Shown here in pieces: positions 1 to 7,972 of a stretch of DNA of 64,000 bases. This DNA comes from Scandinavium sp051650185 (GTDB lineage Bacteria > Pseudomonadota > Gammaproteobacteria > Enterobacterales > Enterobacteriaceae), in the NCBI RefSeq assembly GCF_051650185.1, contig NZ_JBOFIN010000094.1, forward strand, positions 1-64,000, read 5' to 3'. Position 1 is the stretch's first letter. Every line of letters begins with the position of its first letter. A model generated the notes under the pieces. It did not search any database. It was given only the letters and a program-made list of their open reading frames with translations, and was not told where the DNA came from. Made by a program: the position numbers and the translations under genes.

Positions 1-106
1 TTGCAAGTATGGGACAACTAGTGAAATTACCGACAAGAAGGGAAAGGGCCTTCCCGAGAGTGGTAAAGGAGAGGCCCTGGAAATACCCCACAGCCCCGAA
101 AAAGAG

Positions 107-157
107 CCAGTCAGTTGCTTAACTGACTGGCATTAGAGCCCTGGCTCCCGTTTTTTG
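107..157 (+). terminator. Hairpin pair and T-run ahead of the TonB receptor gene
   Basis: A perfect 10-bp stem with a GCTT loop lies at 107-130. A shorter stem, GAGCC/GGCTC, at 136-147 is followed by six Ts at 151-156. The arrangement reads as a rho-independent terminator for a plus-strand gene that ends left of the window. Bases 1-106 show no convincing gene; the only structure there is an AGGGCC/GGCCCT inverted pair around 46-78. Confidence 0.55.
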
Positions 158-204
158 TCTTTCGGAATTGCACCCGATTTTGGTTATTGTCCTTAAAAGT
201 ACAT

Positions 205-223
205 TATAACGATAATCATTCTC
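205..223 (+). promoter_or_regulatory. Fur box upstream of the TonB receptor gene
   Basis: The 19 bases match the Fur consensus GATAATGATAATCATTATC at 16 positions, with mismatches at positions 1, 6 and 17. The site lies 58 bp before the receptor start codon, where it would overlap the promoter. Iron-dependent repression is inferred. Confidence 0.85.
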
Positions 224-280
224 ATGAGCAGGATCCTCCTTTATCGTAATGCCTTTGCAAATAACGACAAAGGATGTTCG

Positions 281-2374
281 ATGATGAAGCGTATTAACCC
301 CACGGTTTCTGTTCTGTTGTCTGCCGCAGGATTTGCCAGCGTGCCGGCCCTGGCTGAGGATGTGATGGTCGTCACGGCCTCCGGCTATGAGAAGAAAATC
401 ACCAATGCTGCCGCCAGCATTTCGGTGATTTCGCAGCAGGATCTGCAGGCCAATAAGTACAACGATCTCGGCGAAGCCTTGCGCGCGGTGGAAGGCGTCG
501 ATGTGGAGAGCAGCACGGGAAAAACCGGCGGTCTGGAGATCAGCATTCGCGGCATGCCCGCGAGCTATACGCTGATCCTCATTGATGGCGTACGCCAGAA
601 CGGCAGCAGCGATGTCACGCCGAACGGTTTTTCGGCGATGAACACCAGCTTTATGCCGCCGCTCTCTGCCATTGACCATATTGAAGTGATCCGCGGGCCG
701 ATGTCGACGCTGTACGGCTCCGACGCGATTGGTGGGGTAGTGAACATCATCACCAAAAAAAGCACGGATAAATGGAGCACGGCGATCGATACCGGCGTTA
801 ACCTGCAGGAGAGCAACAAGTGGGGCAACAGCACCACCGCGAATTTCTGGTCCAGCGGCCCAGTTATTCCCGGTAGTCTGGATATGCAGGTTCGCGGCAG
901 CACCAACCTGCGTCAGGGCTCCAGCGTGACCTCGCTGAGCGACACGGCCTCCACGCGGGTGCCTTATCCGACGGAAGCGGAAAACTACACTATCGGCACT
1001 CGGTTCGACTGGAAAACCAGTGTGGACAATACCCTGTGGCTGGATTTGGACACGGCAAAGCAACGTTATGATAACGCAGACGGGCAACTGGGCAACCTGA
1101 CAGGAGGCTACGATAAAACGCTGCGCTACGAGCGAACCAAAGCCACGCTGGGTCACGATACCTCGCTGACGATCGGCACCTGGAAATCCACACTGAGCTG
1201 GAATGAGACCCAGAACAAGGGCCGTCAGCTGGTCTCTTCCGCGCTTTCTCCGGCTAACGCGGGGCTGGCGGGCAGTCCGCGTGAACTGAAAAACAGCAAC
1301 GTCATTCTCAATAGCCTCCTGCTGGCGCCGCTCGGTGAGGATCATCTGCTCACCCTCGGTGGCGAATACTGGGATGCCCGTCTGAAGGACGGCGTGGTGA
1401 TAGCCAGTTCAGGCGAAACGTTCCATCAGCAAACCTGGGCTGCCTGGGCGGAAGACGAATGGCACATTGTCGACTCGCTGGCGCTGACGGCGGGGAGCCG
1501 CTATGAGCACAACGACGTGTTCGGCGGTCATCTCAGCCCGCGCGCTTACCTGGTGTGGAACGCCACGGATCAATGGACGCTGAAAGGCGGCGTGACCACA
1601 GGCTATAAAGCGCCGTCGCTGAGTCAGTTGCACAACGGCATCAGCGGCGTTTCCGGGCAGGGGACGATCAACACCGTCGGCAATCCTGATCTGAAGCCTG
1701 AGGAGAGTACCAGCTATGAAACCGGGCTTTACTATGAGAATGATGAGGGTGTGAACGCCAACATCACCGGCTTTTATACGGAGTACCGCAATAAAATCGT
1801 CTCTTACGCCATTGACGATAACACCCGCAGCTTCACCAACAGTGGTAAAGCCAGAACGGATGGGATTGAATTCGCCACGGCCTTCCCACTGTGGACCGAT
1901 GTGCTGAGCTTATCGCTCAACTACACCTGGACCGAGAGCAAACAAAAAGATGGCGACAACCAGGGGGCGCCGCTGAGCTACACCCCGGAGCACATGGCCA
2001 ATGCCCGTCTGAACTGGCAGGCGACAGAAAATCTGAGCGCCTGGCTTAGCGCTCGCTACCGTGGAAAAGCGCCGCGCTTCACCCAGAACTATGAGAATCT
2101 CAGCGCGGTACAGAAAAAAGTCTACGACGATAAAGGGCCAGATCTGAAAGCCTGGACCGTGCTGGATCTTGGGGTTTCCTATAGTCTGAGCAGTCAATTG
2201 AAGCTAAACGCAGCGGTGAATAACGTGCTGAATAAAGATTACAGCGATGTGCGTCTGTATCAGGCCGGTCGCTCGACGACCTATGCCGGTGACTACTATC
2301 AGACGGCGCAGTCAACCACCGGCTACGTCAACCCGGATCGTAACTACTGGCTCTCTTTGAATTATCAGTTTTGA
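281..2374 (+). CDS. TonB-dependent outer-membrane receptor, CirA/FepA-like
   Basis: This 697-residue gated porin of the outer membrane would import a metal complex using TonB energy. A signal peptide ending ALA-ED is followed by a TonB box-like stretch, DVMVVTA. The plug carries the family motif IEVIRGPMSTLYGSDAIGG, and the barrel ends in aromatic Phe (NYQF). Start 281 is chosen because AAGGA lies just upstream and the signal peptide begins there; the open frame runs upstream to 224 without a ribosome-binding site. The segment between the FRAP-like YKAPSL and the NPNL-like NPDLKPE contains one His, reminiscent of heme receptors, but overall similarity is closer to catecholate-siderophore receptors. 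A Fur box precedes it, and a terminator separates it from the convergent kinase gene. The ligand is unknown. Confidence 0.9.
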   Translation: MMKRINPTVSVLLSAAGFASVPALAEDVMVVTASGYEKKITNAAASISVISQQDLQANKYNDLGEALRAVEGVDVESSTGKTGGLEISIRGMPASYTLILIDGVRQNGSSDVTPNGFSAMNTSFMPPLSAIDHIEVIRGPMSTLYGSDAIGGVVNIITKKSTDKWSTAIDTGVNLQESNKWGNSTTANFWSSGPVIPGSLDMQVRGSTNLRQGSSVTSLSDTASTRVPYPTEAENYTIGTRFDWKTSVDNTLWLDLDTAKQRYDNADGQLGNLTGGYDKTLRYERTKATLGHDTSLTIGTWKSTLSWNETQNKGRQLVSSALSPANAGLAGSPRELKNSNVILNSLLLAPLGEDHLLTLGGEYWDARLKDGVVIASSGETFHQQTWAAWAEDEWHIVDSLALTAGSRYEHNDVFGGHLSPRAYLVWNATDQWTLKGGVTTGYKAPSLSQLHNGISGVSGQGTINTVGNPDLKPEESTSYETGLYYENDEGVNANITGFYTEYRNKIVSYAIDDNTRSFTNSGKARTDGIEFATAFPLWTDVLSLSLNYTWTESKQKDGDNQGAPLSYTPEHMANARLNWQATENLSAWLSARYRGKAPRFTQNYENLSAVQKKVYDDKGPDLKAWTVLDLGVSYSLSSQLKLNAAVNNVLNKDYSDVRLYQAGRSTTYAGDYYQTAQSTTGYVNPDRNYWLSLNYQF

Positions 2375-2389
2375 GGACAGGTTGCAAAG

Positions 2390-2412
2390 CGGGAGCCTCG
2401 GCTCCCGTTTTT
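2390..2412 (+). terminator. Terminator of the TonB receptor gene
   Basis: An 8-bp GC-rich stem (CGGGAGCC/GGCTCCCG) with a two-base loop is followed by five Ts. It begins 16 bp after the receptor stop codon and reaches the last bases of the convergent sensor kinase gene. Confidence 0.85.
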
Positions 2413-3670
2413 ACGCTGAAGCCACCACGGGTAACACGATCTGCAGCGTGCAGGTTGGGGTGGAGAGAAAGCGGATTTCGCCGTGATAGCGTCGGACGAT
2501 TTCACGTGCAATGGAAAGCCCAAGCCCGCATCCCCGGGTCTGCGCCGAAAGTTTACGAAAGCGGTCAAAAACGATTTCCCGTGCTCCCGGCGGTGGACCA
2601 CTGCCTTCGTCGCGTATCAGTATCAGCAAGCGTTTTCCACTGAGGGAGACCTTCAGAGTGATCGTCCCTTGCCCATGAAGAAGTGCGTTATCGATTCCAG
2701 TTTTCAGCAGTTCACTACAGGCCAGTTCATCGATCTCAGCCTCAATCCCGTCGTCAATCTCCACGTCGAGACGGCGATCCTGGGCTTCGATCAGCGGCAG
2801 CATCATGGCAGCTACCTGGCGGCAAACGCGCGAGACTTTTAGCCGTAGCGAGGGCTGATCCTTACTGGCTGCCAGCATATCGCAGCGGGCTAGCAGCAAC
2901 AGCCTGTCGACCAGATGGCGCAGGTCATGCATCTCTGCTTCAATGCCTTCGACGTCGGGTAACGACTGGCGATGGTGCTGTAGCCGTAGCCACAGTGCCG
3001 CCAGCGGTGTTCTGAGCGCATGCGAGGTATCCGCCACAAAACGGCTTTGCGCCAGGTTTGCCTCGGTCAGCCGATCGAGAACGCCATTGATAGCCTGCGC
3101 TAAAGGACGGATTTCCGCAGGCAGAGTTTGCACAGCAAGCCGGGGCGTGCTGTGCTCCGGGCCAATGCTTTCCGCCAGCTGCGCGGCGCGCCTGACCGGG
3201 ATCAGCGCCCAGTGAATGAGCAACCCAATAATGAGAAACGAGAGCACTGAGAGCTGAGCCCACCAGCCGATACCGCGCCACAGACGTTTATCCATCAACC
3301 CGTCAATCAGCTGCTGCTCATGGGGATCGGCGCGCAGGGTCAGGGTTCTGCTGCCATCAGGATGGACGGTTTGCACGGCGGCAAACTGCTCATTTGACAG
3401 CAGGCGGACTTCCGTCGAGCAACTGATGTTGTCCAACGCGCTTTCAGGCGGTGGTGTACCGAGGGTTTGCAAAAGCTTACCGTCTTTGCTGCAAAGCTGC
3501 TGGATTGCGCCTTCCGGCAGGGCAGAGGGCTGGCTGATGGCGGAAGAGAGCATCAGGCTTCTCAGCTCGTCGCGAATATCGTCCAGGTGTGAAGCGAACC
3601 CGGCAAAACCCAGCAGAAAAGCCACCCCCATAGCCAGCGCCAGCCGGTTACGCAAACTAAGGTTTCGCAT
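2411..3670 (-). CDS. Two-component sensor histidine kinase
   Basis: This 419-residue inner-membrane kinase should phosphorylate the regulator encoded just upstream. Transmembrane segments lie near residues 10-26 and 137-158, enclosing a periplasmic domain of about 110 residues that contains two cysteines (C60, C84). A HAMP-like linker follows. The phospho-acceptor H217 sits in DTSHALRTPL. The ATPase domain shows DNALLHG, DEGSGPPP and GLGLSIAREI. Its start overlaps the end of the regulator gene by 14 bp, so the two are translationally coupled. Domain layout resembles TctE/QseC-type kinases. The signal is unknown; neighbouring uptake genes suggest a metal- or porphyrin-related ligand, which is inference. 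Confidence 0.9.
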   Translation of the reverse strand: MRNLSLRNRLALAMGVAFLLGFAGFASHLDDIRDELRSLMLSSAISQPSALPEGAIQQLCSKDGKLLQTLGTPPPESALDNISCSTEVRLLSNEQFAAVQTVHPDGSRTLTLRADPHEQQLIDGLMDKRLWRGIGWWAQLSVLSFLIIGLLIHWALIPVRRAAQLAESIGPEHSTPRLAVQTLPAEIRPLAQAINGVLDRLTEANLAQSRFVADTSHALRTPLAALWLRLQHHRQSLPDVEGIEAEMHDLRHLVDRLLLLARCDMLAASKDQPSLRLKVSRVCRQVAAMMLPLIEAQDRRLDVEIDDGIEAEIDELACSELLKTGIDNALLHGQGTITLKVSLSGKRLLILIRDEGSGPPPGAREIVFDRFRKLSAQTRGCGLGLSIAREIVRRYHGEIRFLSTPTCTLQIVLPVVASA

Positions 3671-4349
3671 TCACATCACCTTCGCTCAGCTGATAGCCAA
3701 TCCCACGCAGCGTTCTGATAGTGACGTCTGCCCCGGCTTCCGCCAGATGGCGGCGCAGGCGGGAGACGACCGCTTCCAGCGCATTGGGCGTCACCGGTTC
3801 ATTGAAGCCATAAATTCGCTCCTCCAGCACTTCCTTAACCGATGCATGCTTTCCGGCCAGCAGCAGGGCTTCCAGCAGCAGCCTCTCCTTACGAGGCAGG
3901 GTCAGCGGCCTGTCGTTGACGGTCAGCGTTTTGCGGCTTAAATCGAGGCGCAGAGCGCCCAGCTCGAGCACTTCGCCCAGCAGGCCGCTGGCGTGGCGTC
4001 GGGATACGGCACGCAGTCGCGCTTCCAGCTCCTGAGGTTCAAAGGGTTTCACCAGATAGTCATCGGCACCGAGATTCAGGCCGTTCAGACGGTCGCTAAG
4101 GGTATCCCTTGCGGTGACGATCAGCACCGGAAGGGCGGACTGGCGCTCCCTCAGTGATTTCAGCAGCGTGAGCCCCTCGCCATCCGGTAGCCCGAGGTCG
4201 AGCACCACTGCATCCGGTAGCGTCAGGCGCAGAAGATGCATGGCTTCGGCAAGGGTGGAGGCTTTATCCACCTGATGACCCGAGCGGGTAAGGTGCAGGG
4301 CGGTCATCTCCCGCAGCGTGGGGTGATCTTCAACCAGCAGTATTTTCAC
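3657..4349 (-). CDS. OmpR-family response regulator
   Basis: The 230-residue regulator has a receiver domain with acidic residues E7 and D8, phospho-acceptor D51 (DLGLPDG), T79 and K101, followed by a winged-helix DNA-binding domain (residues about 125-225). It starts with GTG at 4349 behind GGGAGG. It lies upstream of, and overlaps, its kinase gene. The intergenic region with the divergent importer gene contains paired TGACA-N6-TGACA direct repeats, the usual architecture for dimers of this family. Autoregulation plus control of the importer is therefore likely. Closest by look to the QseB/PmrA/TctD group. Confidence 0.92.
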   Translation of the reverse strand: MKILLVEDHPTLREMTALHLTRSGHQVDKASTLAEAMHLLRLTLPDAVVLDLGLPDGEGLTLLKSLRERQSALPVLIVTARDTLSDRLNGLNLGADDYLVKPFEPQELEARLRAVSRRHASGLLGEVLELGALRLDLSRKTLTVNDRPLTLPRKERLLLEALLLAGKHASVKEVLEERIYGFNEPVTPNALEAVVSRLRRHLAEAGADVTIRTLRGIGYQLSEGDVNAKP

Positions 4350-4391
4350 GACTTTGCCTCCCTGTTTTTTAGCCTATTTAAACCGCCTTTT

Positions 4392-4441
4392 CTGACATGT
4401 TGCTGACAGCACAAATAAAACGTGCGTCAGCACCCTGTCAG
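4392..4441. promoter_or_regulatory. Back-to-back direct-repeat operators between regulator and importer genes
   Basis: Two TGACA-type direct repeats lie in opposite orientations. The left arm, 4392-4408, has CTGACA at 4392 and again at 4403 (11-bp period). The right arm, 4425-4441, is its inverted copy (14 of 17 positions identical). The arms flank the AT-rich base stretch 4409-4424. Each arm would overlap the -35 region of one divergent promoter: TATTCT at 4452-4457 for the importer, and TAAATA (minus strand) at 4375-4380 for the regulator. The neighbouring OmpR-type regulator is the likely ligand (inference). Confidence 0.7.
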
Positions 4442-4491
4442 GCAGGGCCTTTATTCTTTGCCGTCGTGAACAACAACCGAGGAGACTCATA

Positions 4492-5403
4492 ATGACTTTT
4501 TTACATGGACCCTGGCCGCTGGTTGCCGGCACAGCCCTGGCGTTACTGTTGTCTGTCTGTGACGCAAAAGGGAAAACGATTGATCTGAGACAGCGGGCAC
4601 CCGCCGCAGCGCTCACTCCAGGACAGCATGCTCCCGCTATTCGGCTGGCATTGCTGGATGCCGATTTGCTGGACATCGCCCAGGCAATGGGGCTGTCGTC
4701 GCAGATTGTCGTTGCGCCTGACTCAGCCGATTCACCTGTGCAACCTGCACTCATTTTTAAGCAGGGCGTCACGGCAGAGGCGCTGGCGGCGCAGACCCCG
4801 GATCTGGTTATCGCCTCTAATCCTGGCGATTCGCGGCGGCTGCTGGAGCGCCTGAAAATCTACAAAATCAATGCTCAGCTGATCGATCGGGCGCTGCCTG
4901 CTCCGGAAAAGATCCGCCGCTTTGGGGCGCTGGTTGGGCGGCAAACCGATGCCGAAGTGTTGGCCCGTCGTATTGAGCGTGATTATGCCAGCGTTGCGGC
5001 GCGTCCGCCGCTACAGCCTGCGCCGCGTGTGATCTTTATCTCTACGCGAGGCGGCGGGGCCGGGCGAGTGTCCGCCGCCGGGAGCGGGACGCCTGCCAAC
5101 CAGCTTATTCAGCGTGCCGGTGCAAGCAACGTGATTGCTGATGCCGGGTTGCACAGCTTTCGCTCATTGAGCACCGAGGCGTTGATTGCGGTTGCGCCGG
5201 AGGTGGTGATTGTCGCAGACGACGAACTGGCAACGCTTGGCGGTGAAGAGGGGATCTGGCTGCAGGTTTCCGGGCTGGCCCAGACGCCTGCGGCACTGAA
5301 GCGCCAGCTGATCGTCATGCGCAGTGAAGATATTCGCCACGATGCCACACAGAGCGGGGTGGCCACGCTTGCGCTGCGTGATGCGCTGGAGAGCCTGCAA
5401 TGA
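4492..5403 (+). CDS. HmuT-like periplasmic substrate-binding protein
   Basis: This 303-residue class III binding protein of a FecCD-type importer has an N-terminal hydrophobic export signal (about residues 8-23) and a bilobed body. Similarity to Yersinia HmuT is clear in the C-terminal lobe, for example SAAGSGTPANQLI and the LSTEALIAVAPEVVIV stretch. GAGGAG precedes the ATG by 8 bases. The positions matching the heme ligands of HmuT (Tyr70 and His167, from memory of the structural literature) are Phe89 and Arg186 here, so ordinary heme binding is doubtful. The stop codon overlaps the permease start. It is divergent from the two-component genes. Confidence 0.85.
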   Translation: MTFLHGPWPLVAGTALALLLSVCDAKGKTIDLRQRAPAAALTPGQHAPAIRLALLDADLLDIAQAMGLSSQIVVAPDSADSPVQPALIFKQGVTAEALAAQTPDLVIASNPGDSRRLLERLKIYKINAQLIDRALPAPEKIRRFGALVGRQTDAEVLARRIERDYASVAARPPLQPAPRVIFISTRGGGAGRVSAAGSGTPANQLIQRAGASNVIADAGLHSFRSLSTEALIAVAPEVVIVADDELATLGGEEGIWLQVSGLAQTPAALKRQLIVMRSEDIRHDATQSGVATLALRDALESLQ

Positions 5404-6440
5404 CAAGCGTCATCCGTAACCGTTCAGGGCGGCTGCTGGGGATTTGCGCCATGTTGCTGCTACTGGCTCTGGGGTTGATCGCTGTCAGCCTGCGGGCGGG
5501 AGCGCTCACCATACCTTTCAATGAGGTCGTGGATGGACTGCTGTCGCCCTTCAGCGGCCCGGCTGAGTCGTTACACTCGTTGCGCTACCACACCCTGTGG
5601 AGCGTGCGTCTGCCGCGGGTCGTGATGGCGATGCTGGTTGGCGCGGTGCTGGCGGCCTGCGGCGCGGTTTTGCAAGGGCTATTCGGTAATCCGCTGGCCG
5701 ATCCGGGGATCCTGGGCATTTCGGCCGGAGCGTCGCTCGGATCGCTGCTCGCCGTTGTCTCTGGTGCGGCAATAGCGGGAGCCTGGACACTGCCGGTTGG
5801 CGCATTTGTTGGCGCTCTGGGTGTGATGCTGCTGATCTACCGGCTGGCGAAGCCGGATGGCGCTACGGCCGGCAGCGTCCGCCTGCTGCTGGTCGGGATT
5901 GCCACCAGCGCCGCCGTCAGCGCACTCATGGGCTGGCTTTCCTGGTTTGCCACGGCGCAGCAACGCCAGCAGTTGGCATTTTTCTCCTTTGGTACGCTCT
6001 CCGTTGCTGATTGGGGCGTGGTGCTGCTGGTCTTGCCTCTGGCCGTCATCGGCACCGGGTTCCTGATCTGGCGTGCGCCGCTACTGGATCTGTTGGTCAC
6101 CGGGGAACGCCAGGCGGAGCATATGGGCGTCAATGTAGCCAGGTTGCGCAAGGAGTTGATTGTCATGACTTCCCTGCTGGTTGCTGCGGGCGTCGCCTTT
6201 GCAGGGCCGATTGCTTTCGTCGGGCTGATCGTCCCGCACCTGTGCCGACTGCTGATGGGGCCTGCTCATCGACTGCTGGTTGCGTTGTCGTCGGTCTGCG
6301 GGGCGTTGCTTCTGCTGGCCGCCGATCTGTTGTCGCGTACGGTCGTCGCCCCGGCGGAGATGTCGATTGGGATCCTGACCGGAACGATTGGTGGCCCATT
6401 TTTCCTGTGGCTGGTATGGCGTAGCCGCGAGCTTCGTTGA
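5400..6440 (+). CDS. HmuU-like FecCD-family ABC permease
   Basis: A 346-residue polytopic inner-membrane permease with about ten hydrophobic segments. It shows the family signatures GLFGNPLADPGILGISAGAS and GPIAFVGLIVPHLCRLL, the latter contacting the ATPase. It overlaps the binding-protein gene by 4 bp (ATGA), so it is co-translated. It would form the homodimeric channel of the importer with the ATPase encoded next. Length is normal for the family. Confidence 0.93.
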   Translation: MTSVIRNRSGRLLGICAMLLLLALGLIAVSLRAGALTIPFNEVVDGLLSPFSGPAESLHSLRYHTLWSVRLPRVVMAMLVGAVLAACGAVLQGLFGNPLADPGILGISAGASLGSLLAVVSGAAIAGAWTLPVGAFVGALGVMLLIYRLAKPDGATAGSVRLLLVGIATSAAVSALMGWLSWFATAQQRQQLAFFSFGTLSVADWGVVLLVLPLAVIGTGFLIWRAPLLDLLVTGERQAEHMGVNVARLRKELIVMTSLLVAAGVAFAGPIAFVGLIVPHLCRLLMGPAHRLLVALSSVCGALLLLAADLLSRTVVAPAEMSIGILTGTIGGPFFLWLVWRSRELR

Positions 6441-6454
6441 TCTAAGGAAACAGA

Positions 6455-7216
6455 ATGATGTTGCAGGTAAAAGACGTTTCATATCGCCGGGGCAAGGCAC
6501 TGCTGTTGGCCTCGGTCAGCGTCGGGTTTCCGGCAGGATGCGTTACGGCACTGCTGGGGCCGAATGGCGCAGGTAAGTCAACCCTGCTGTCGGTGATGGC
6601 GGGGGATATCAAACCCGATCGGGGGAGCGTGTTCTACGACCAGAGGGAGATCACCGGGATGCCGCTCAGCGAGCGTGCAGCGCGGAGGGCGGTCTTTACT
6701 CAGGCGACGACGCTGAATTACGGCTATCCCGTGCAGGACGTTGTGGCGATGAGCCGTCTGCTGAGAAAAGGGACGGCGGAAGAAGACAGGCTAAGTATTG
6801 TGCAAGCCATGACCAGAACGGGAACGCTGGCGTTTGCCGGGCGGGATGTCCGCCAGCTCTCCGGCGGGCAGCAGGCCCGGGTGCTGATGGCTCGGGTATT
6901 GGCCCAGGATACGCAGGTGTTGCTGCTGGATGAACCCGCAGCTGCACTTGACCTGCATCATCAGGCGGAGCTGCTGCGCATTTGCCGCGAGGAGGCGGCA
7001 CAGGGCAAAACGGTGGTGATCATTCTGCACGATCTCAATCTCGCCTGCCTGTTTGCCGATCATATAGTGATAATGAAACAGGGCAGGGTAGTCAGTCAGG
7101 GGGGCCCGCGGGAGATTGCCACGCCGGAGAAACTCACGGCAATTTACGGCGAGCCGGTGGTGGTCGTGAGCCACCCGCTGAGCGGCATGCCAGCGGTCCT
7201 GATGGAGGCAGAGTGA
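6455..7216 (+). CDS. HmuV-like ABC transporter ATP-binding protein
   Basis: The 253-residue ATPase powers the FecCD-type importer. It has Walker A GPNGAGKST (near residue 36), signature LSGGQQARV, Walker B VLLLDEPAAALD and switch His in IILHDLNLA. Its start lies 14 bp after the permease stop with AAGGA upstream. It is the last gene of the three-gene importer operon; a terminator-like hairpin follows. The sequence is of the HmuV subgroup, although the substrate is uncertain because the binding protein is atypical. Confidence 0.93.
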   Translation: MMLQVKDVSYRRGKALLLASVSVGFPAGCVTALLGPNGAGKSTLLSVMAGDIKPDRGSVFYDQREITGMPLSERAARRAVFTQATTLNYGYPVQDVVAMSRLLRKGTAEEDRLSIVQAMTRTGTLAFAGRDVRQLSGGQQARVLMARVLAQDTQVLLLDEPAAALDLHHQAELLRICREEAAQGKTVVIILHDLNLACLFADHIVIMKQGRVVSQGGPREIATPEKLTAIYGEPVVVVSHPLSGMPAVLMEAE

Positions 7217-7242
7217 AAAACGGCAGGGCAGGCCCCTGCCGT
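7216..7242 (-). terminator. Terminator of the outer-membrane beta-barrel gene
   Basis: The stem ACGGCAGGG/CCCCTGCCGT is followed on the minus strand by five Ts. It ends transcription from the beta-barrel gene and could also stop read-through from the importer operon. Three copies of CAGCCGT lie at its right edge (7243-7259). Confidence 0.75.
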
Positions 7243-7255
7243 CAGCCGTCAGCCG

Positions 7256-7972
7256 TCAGAAGGTGTAGCGTACGCCCGCGCTCCACGTCCATGAATTCTC
7301 AAAGCTGGCGTTTAACACCGATTCCAGACCGGGGCCGTTGTTGAGCTTATAGCGGTCGATATCATGGTCGCGGACGGCGAAATACTTCAGGCCAGTCAGC
7401 ACGCTGAAATCATCATTGATGGCGTAAGAAGCGCCAACCATCAGCTGATAAGCGAACGGGTTAGCGGTGTCGCGGAGGTTAATCTGCGTCGGCACCCGGG
7501 CGTTGTTGACCAGATAGTTGATATCGTAATCCAGATGGGCCACCCCGGCGCCGATCCCCGCTGACAGCCGCAGCCTGTCGATAAGCTCCGGCGTTTCATA
7601 GACCAGATTCAGCATAAAGCTGTTAATCGCCAGCTCGTTGCCCGCTGAGCCGTTCAGATCCCGGCTAACGTGGTTGAGGCTCAGGCTGTCGGTTTTCAGC
7701 TCGCGTGAAGCGTACTCAAATTCCGCGCTGAGCTGACCATACTCGCTCTGATAAAAAGTCGTGCCCAGCGCCAGCCCCCACGCAAAGGCATTTTTGTATT
7801 CGACATCAATATCCCGCACCACGCCCGCCGGGTTATGGCCGTAAATATCGCTCTGGCTGGCGAACTCAATGCCGCCGAACGCCGAAACATAGGGGTGAAA
7901 CTCTGCCGCGCTAAGGCTGGCTGAGCTCAGGACAGTAAAAGCCAGAAGTAGTTGTCTGAATGGATGAGTCAT
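7256..7972 (-). CDS. Outer-membrane beta-barrel protein of unknown function
   Basis: The 238-residue product has a signal peptide ending LSAA, alternating hydrophobic strands spaced through the protein, and a C-terminal Phe (RYTF) typical of BamA-inserted barrels. It resembles small OmpA-like/opacity barrel proteins of 8-10 strands; I do not recognise a named family. GAGGGAA precedes the ATG. Upstream, at 8108-8124, there is a copy of the direct-repeat element found at the two-component/importer promoters, so it may belong to the same regulon (inference). It is convergent with the importer operon. Confidence 0.8.
   Translation of the reverse strand: MTHPFRQLLLAFTVLSSASLSAAEFHPYVSAFGGIEFASQSDIYGHNPAGVVRDIDVEYKNAFAWGLALGTTFYQSEYGQLSAEFEYASRELKTDSLSLNHVSRDLNGSAGNELAINSFMLNLVYETPELIDRLRLSAGIGAGVAHLDYDINYLVNNARVPTQINLRDTANPFAYQLMVGASYAINDDFSVLTGLKYFAVRDHDIDRYKLNNGPGLESVLNASFENSWTWSAGVRYTF

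Noticed and set aside
224..280. Upstream extension of the TonB receptor gene to 224
   Set aside because: It overlaps the Fur-box edge, has no ribosome-binding site, and would bury the signal peptide behind 19 extra residues.
119..1345. 408-codon open frame on the minus strand
   Set aside because: It is antisense to the TonB receptor, has no family resemblance, and is a product of GC-rich third positions.
4492..7216. Naming the importer genes hmuTUV outright
   Set aside because: The family match is clear, but both heme-ligand positions of the binding protein differ, so the substrate assignment would be unsafe.
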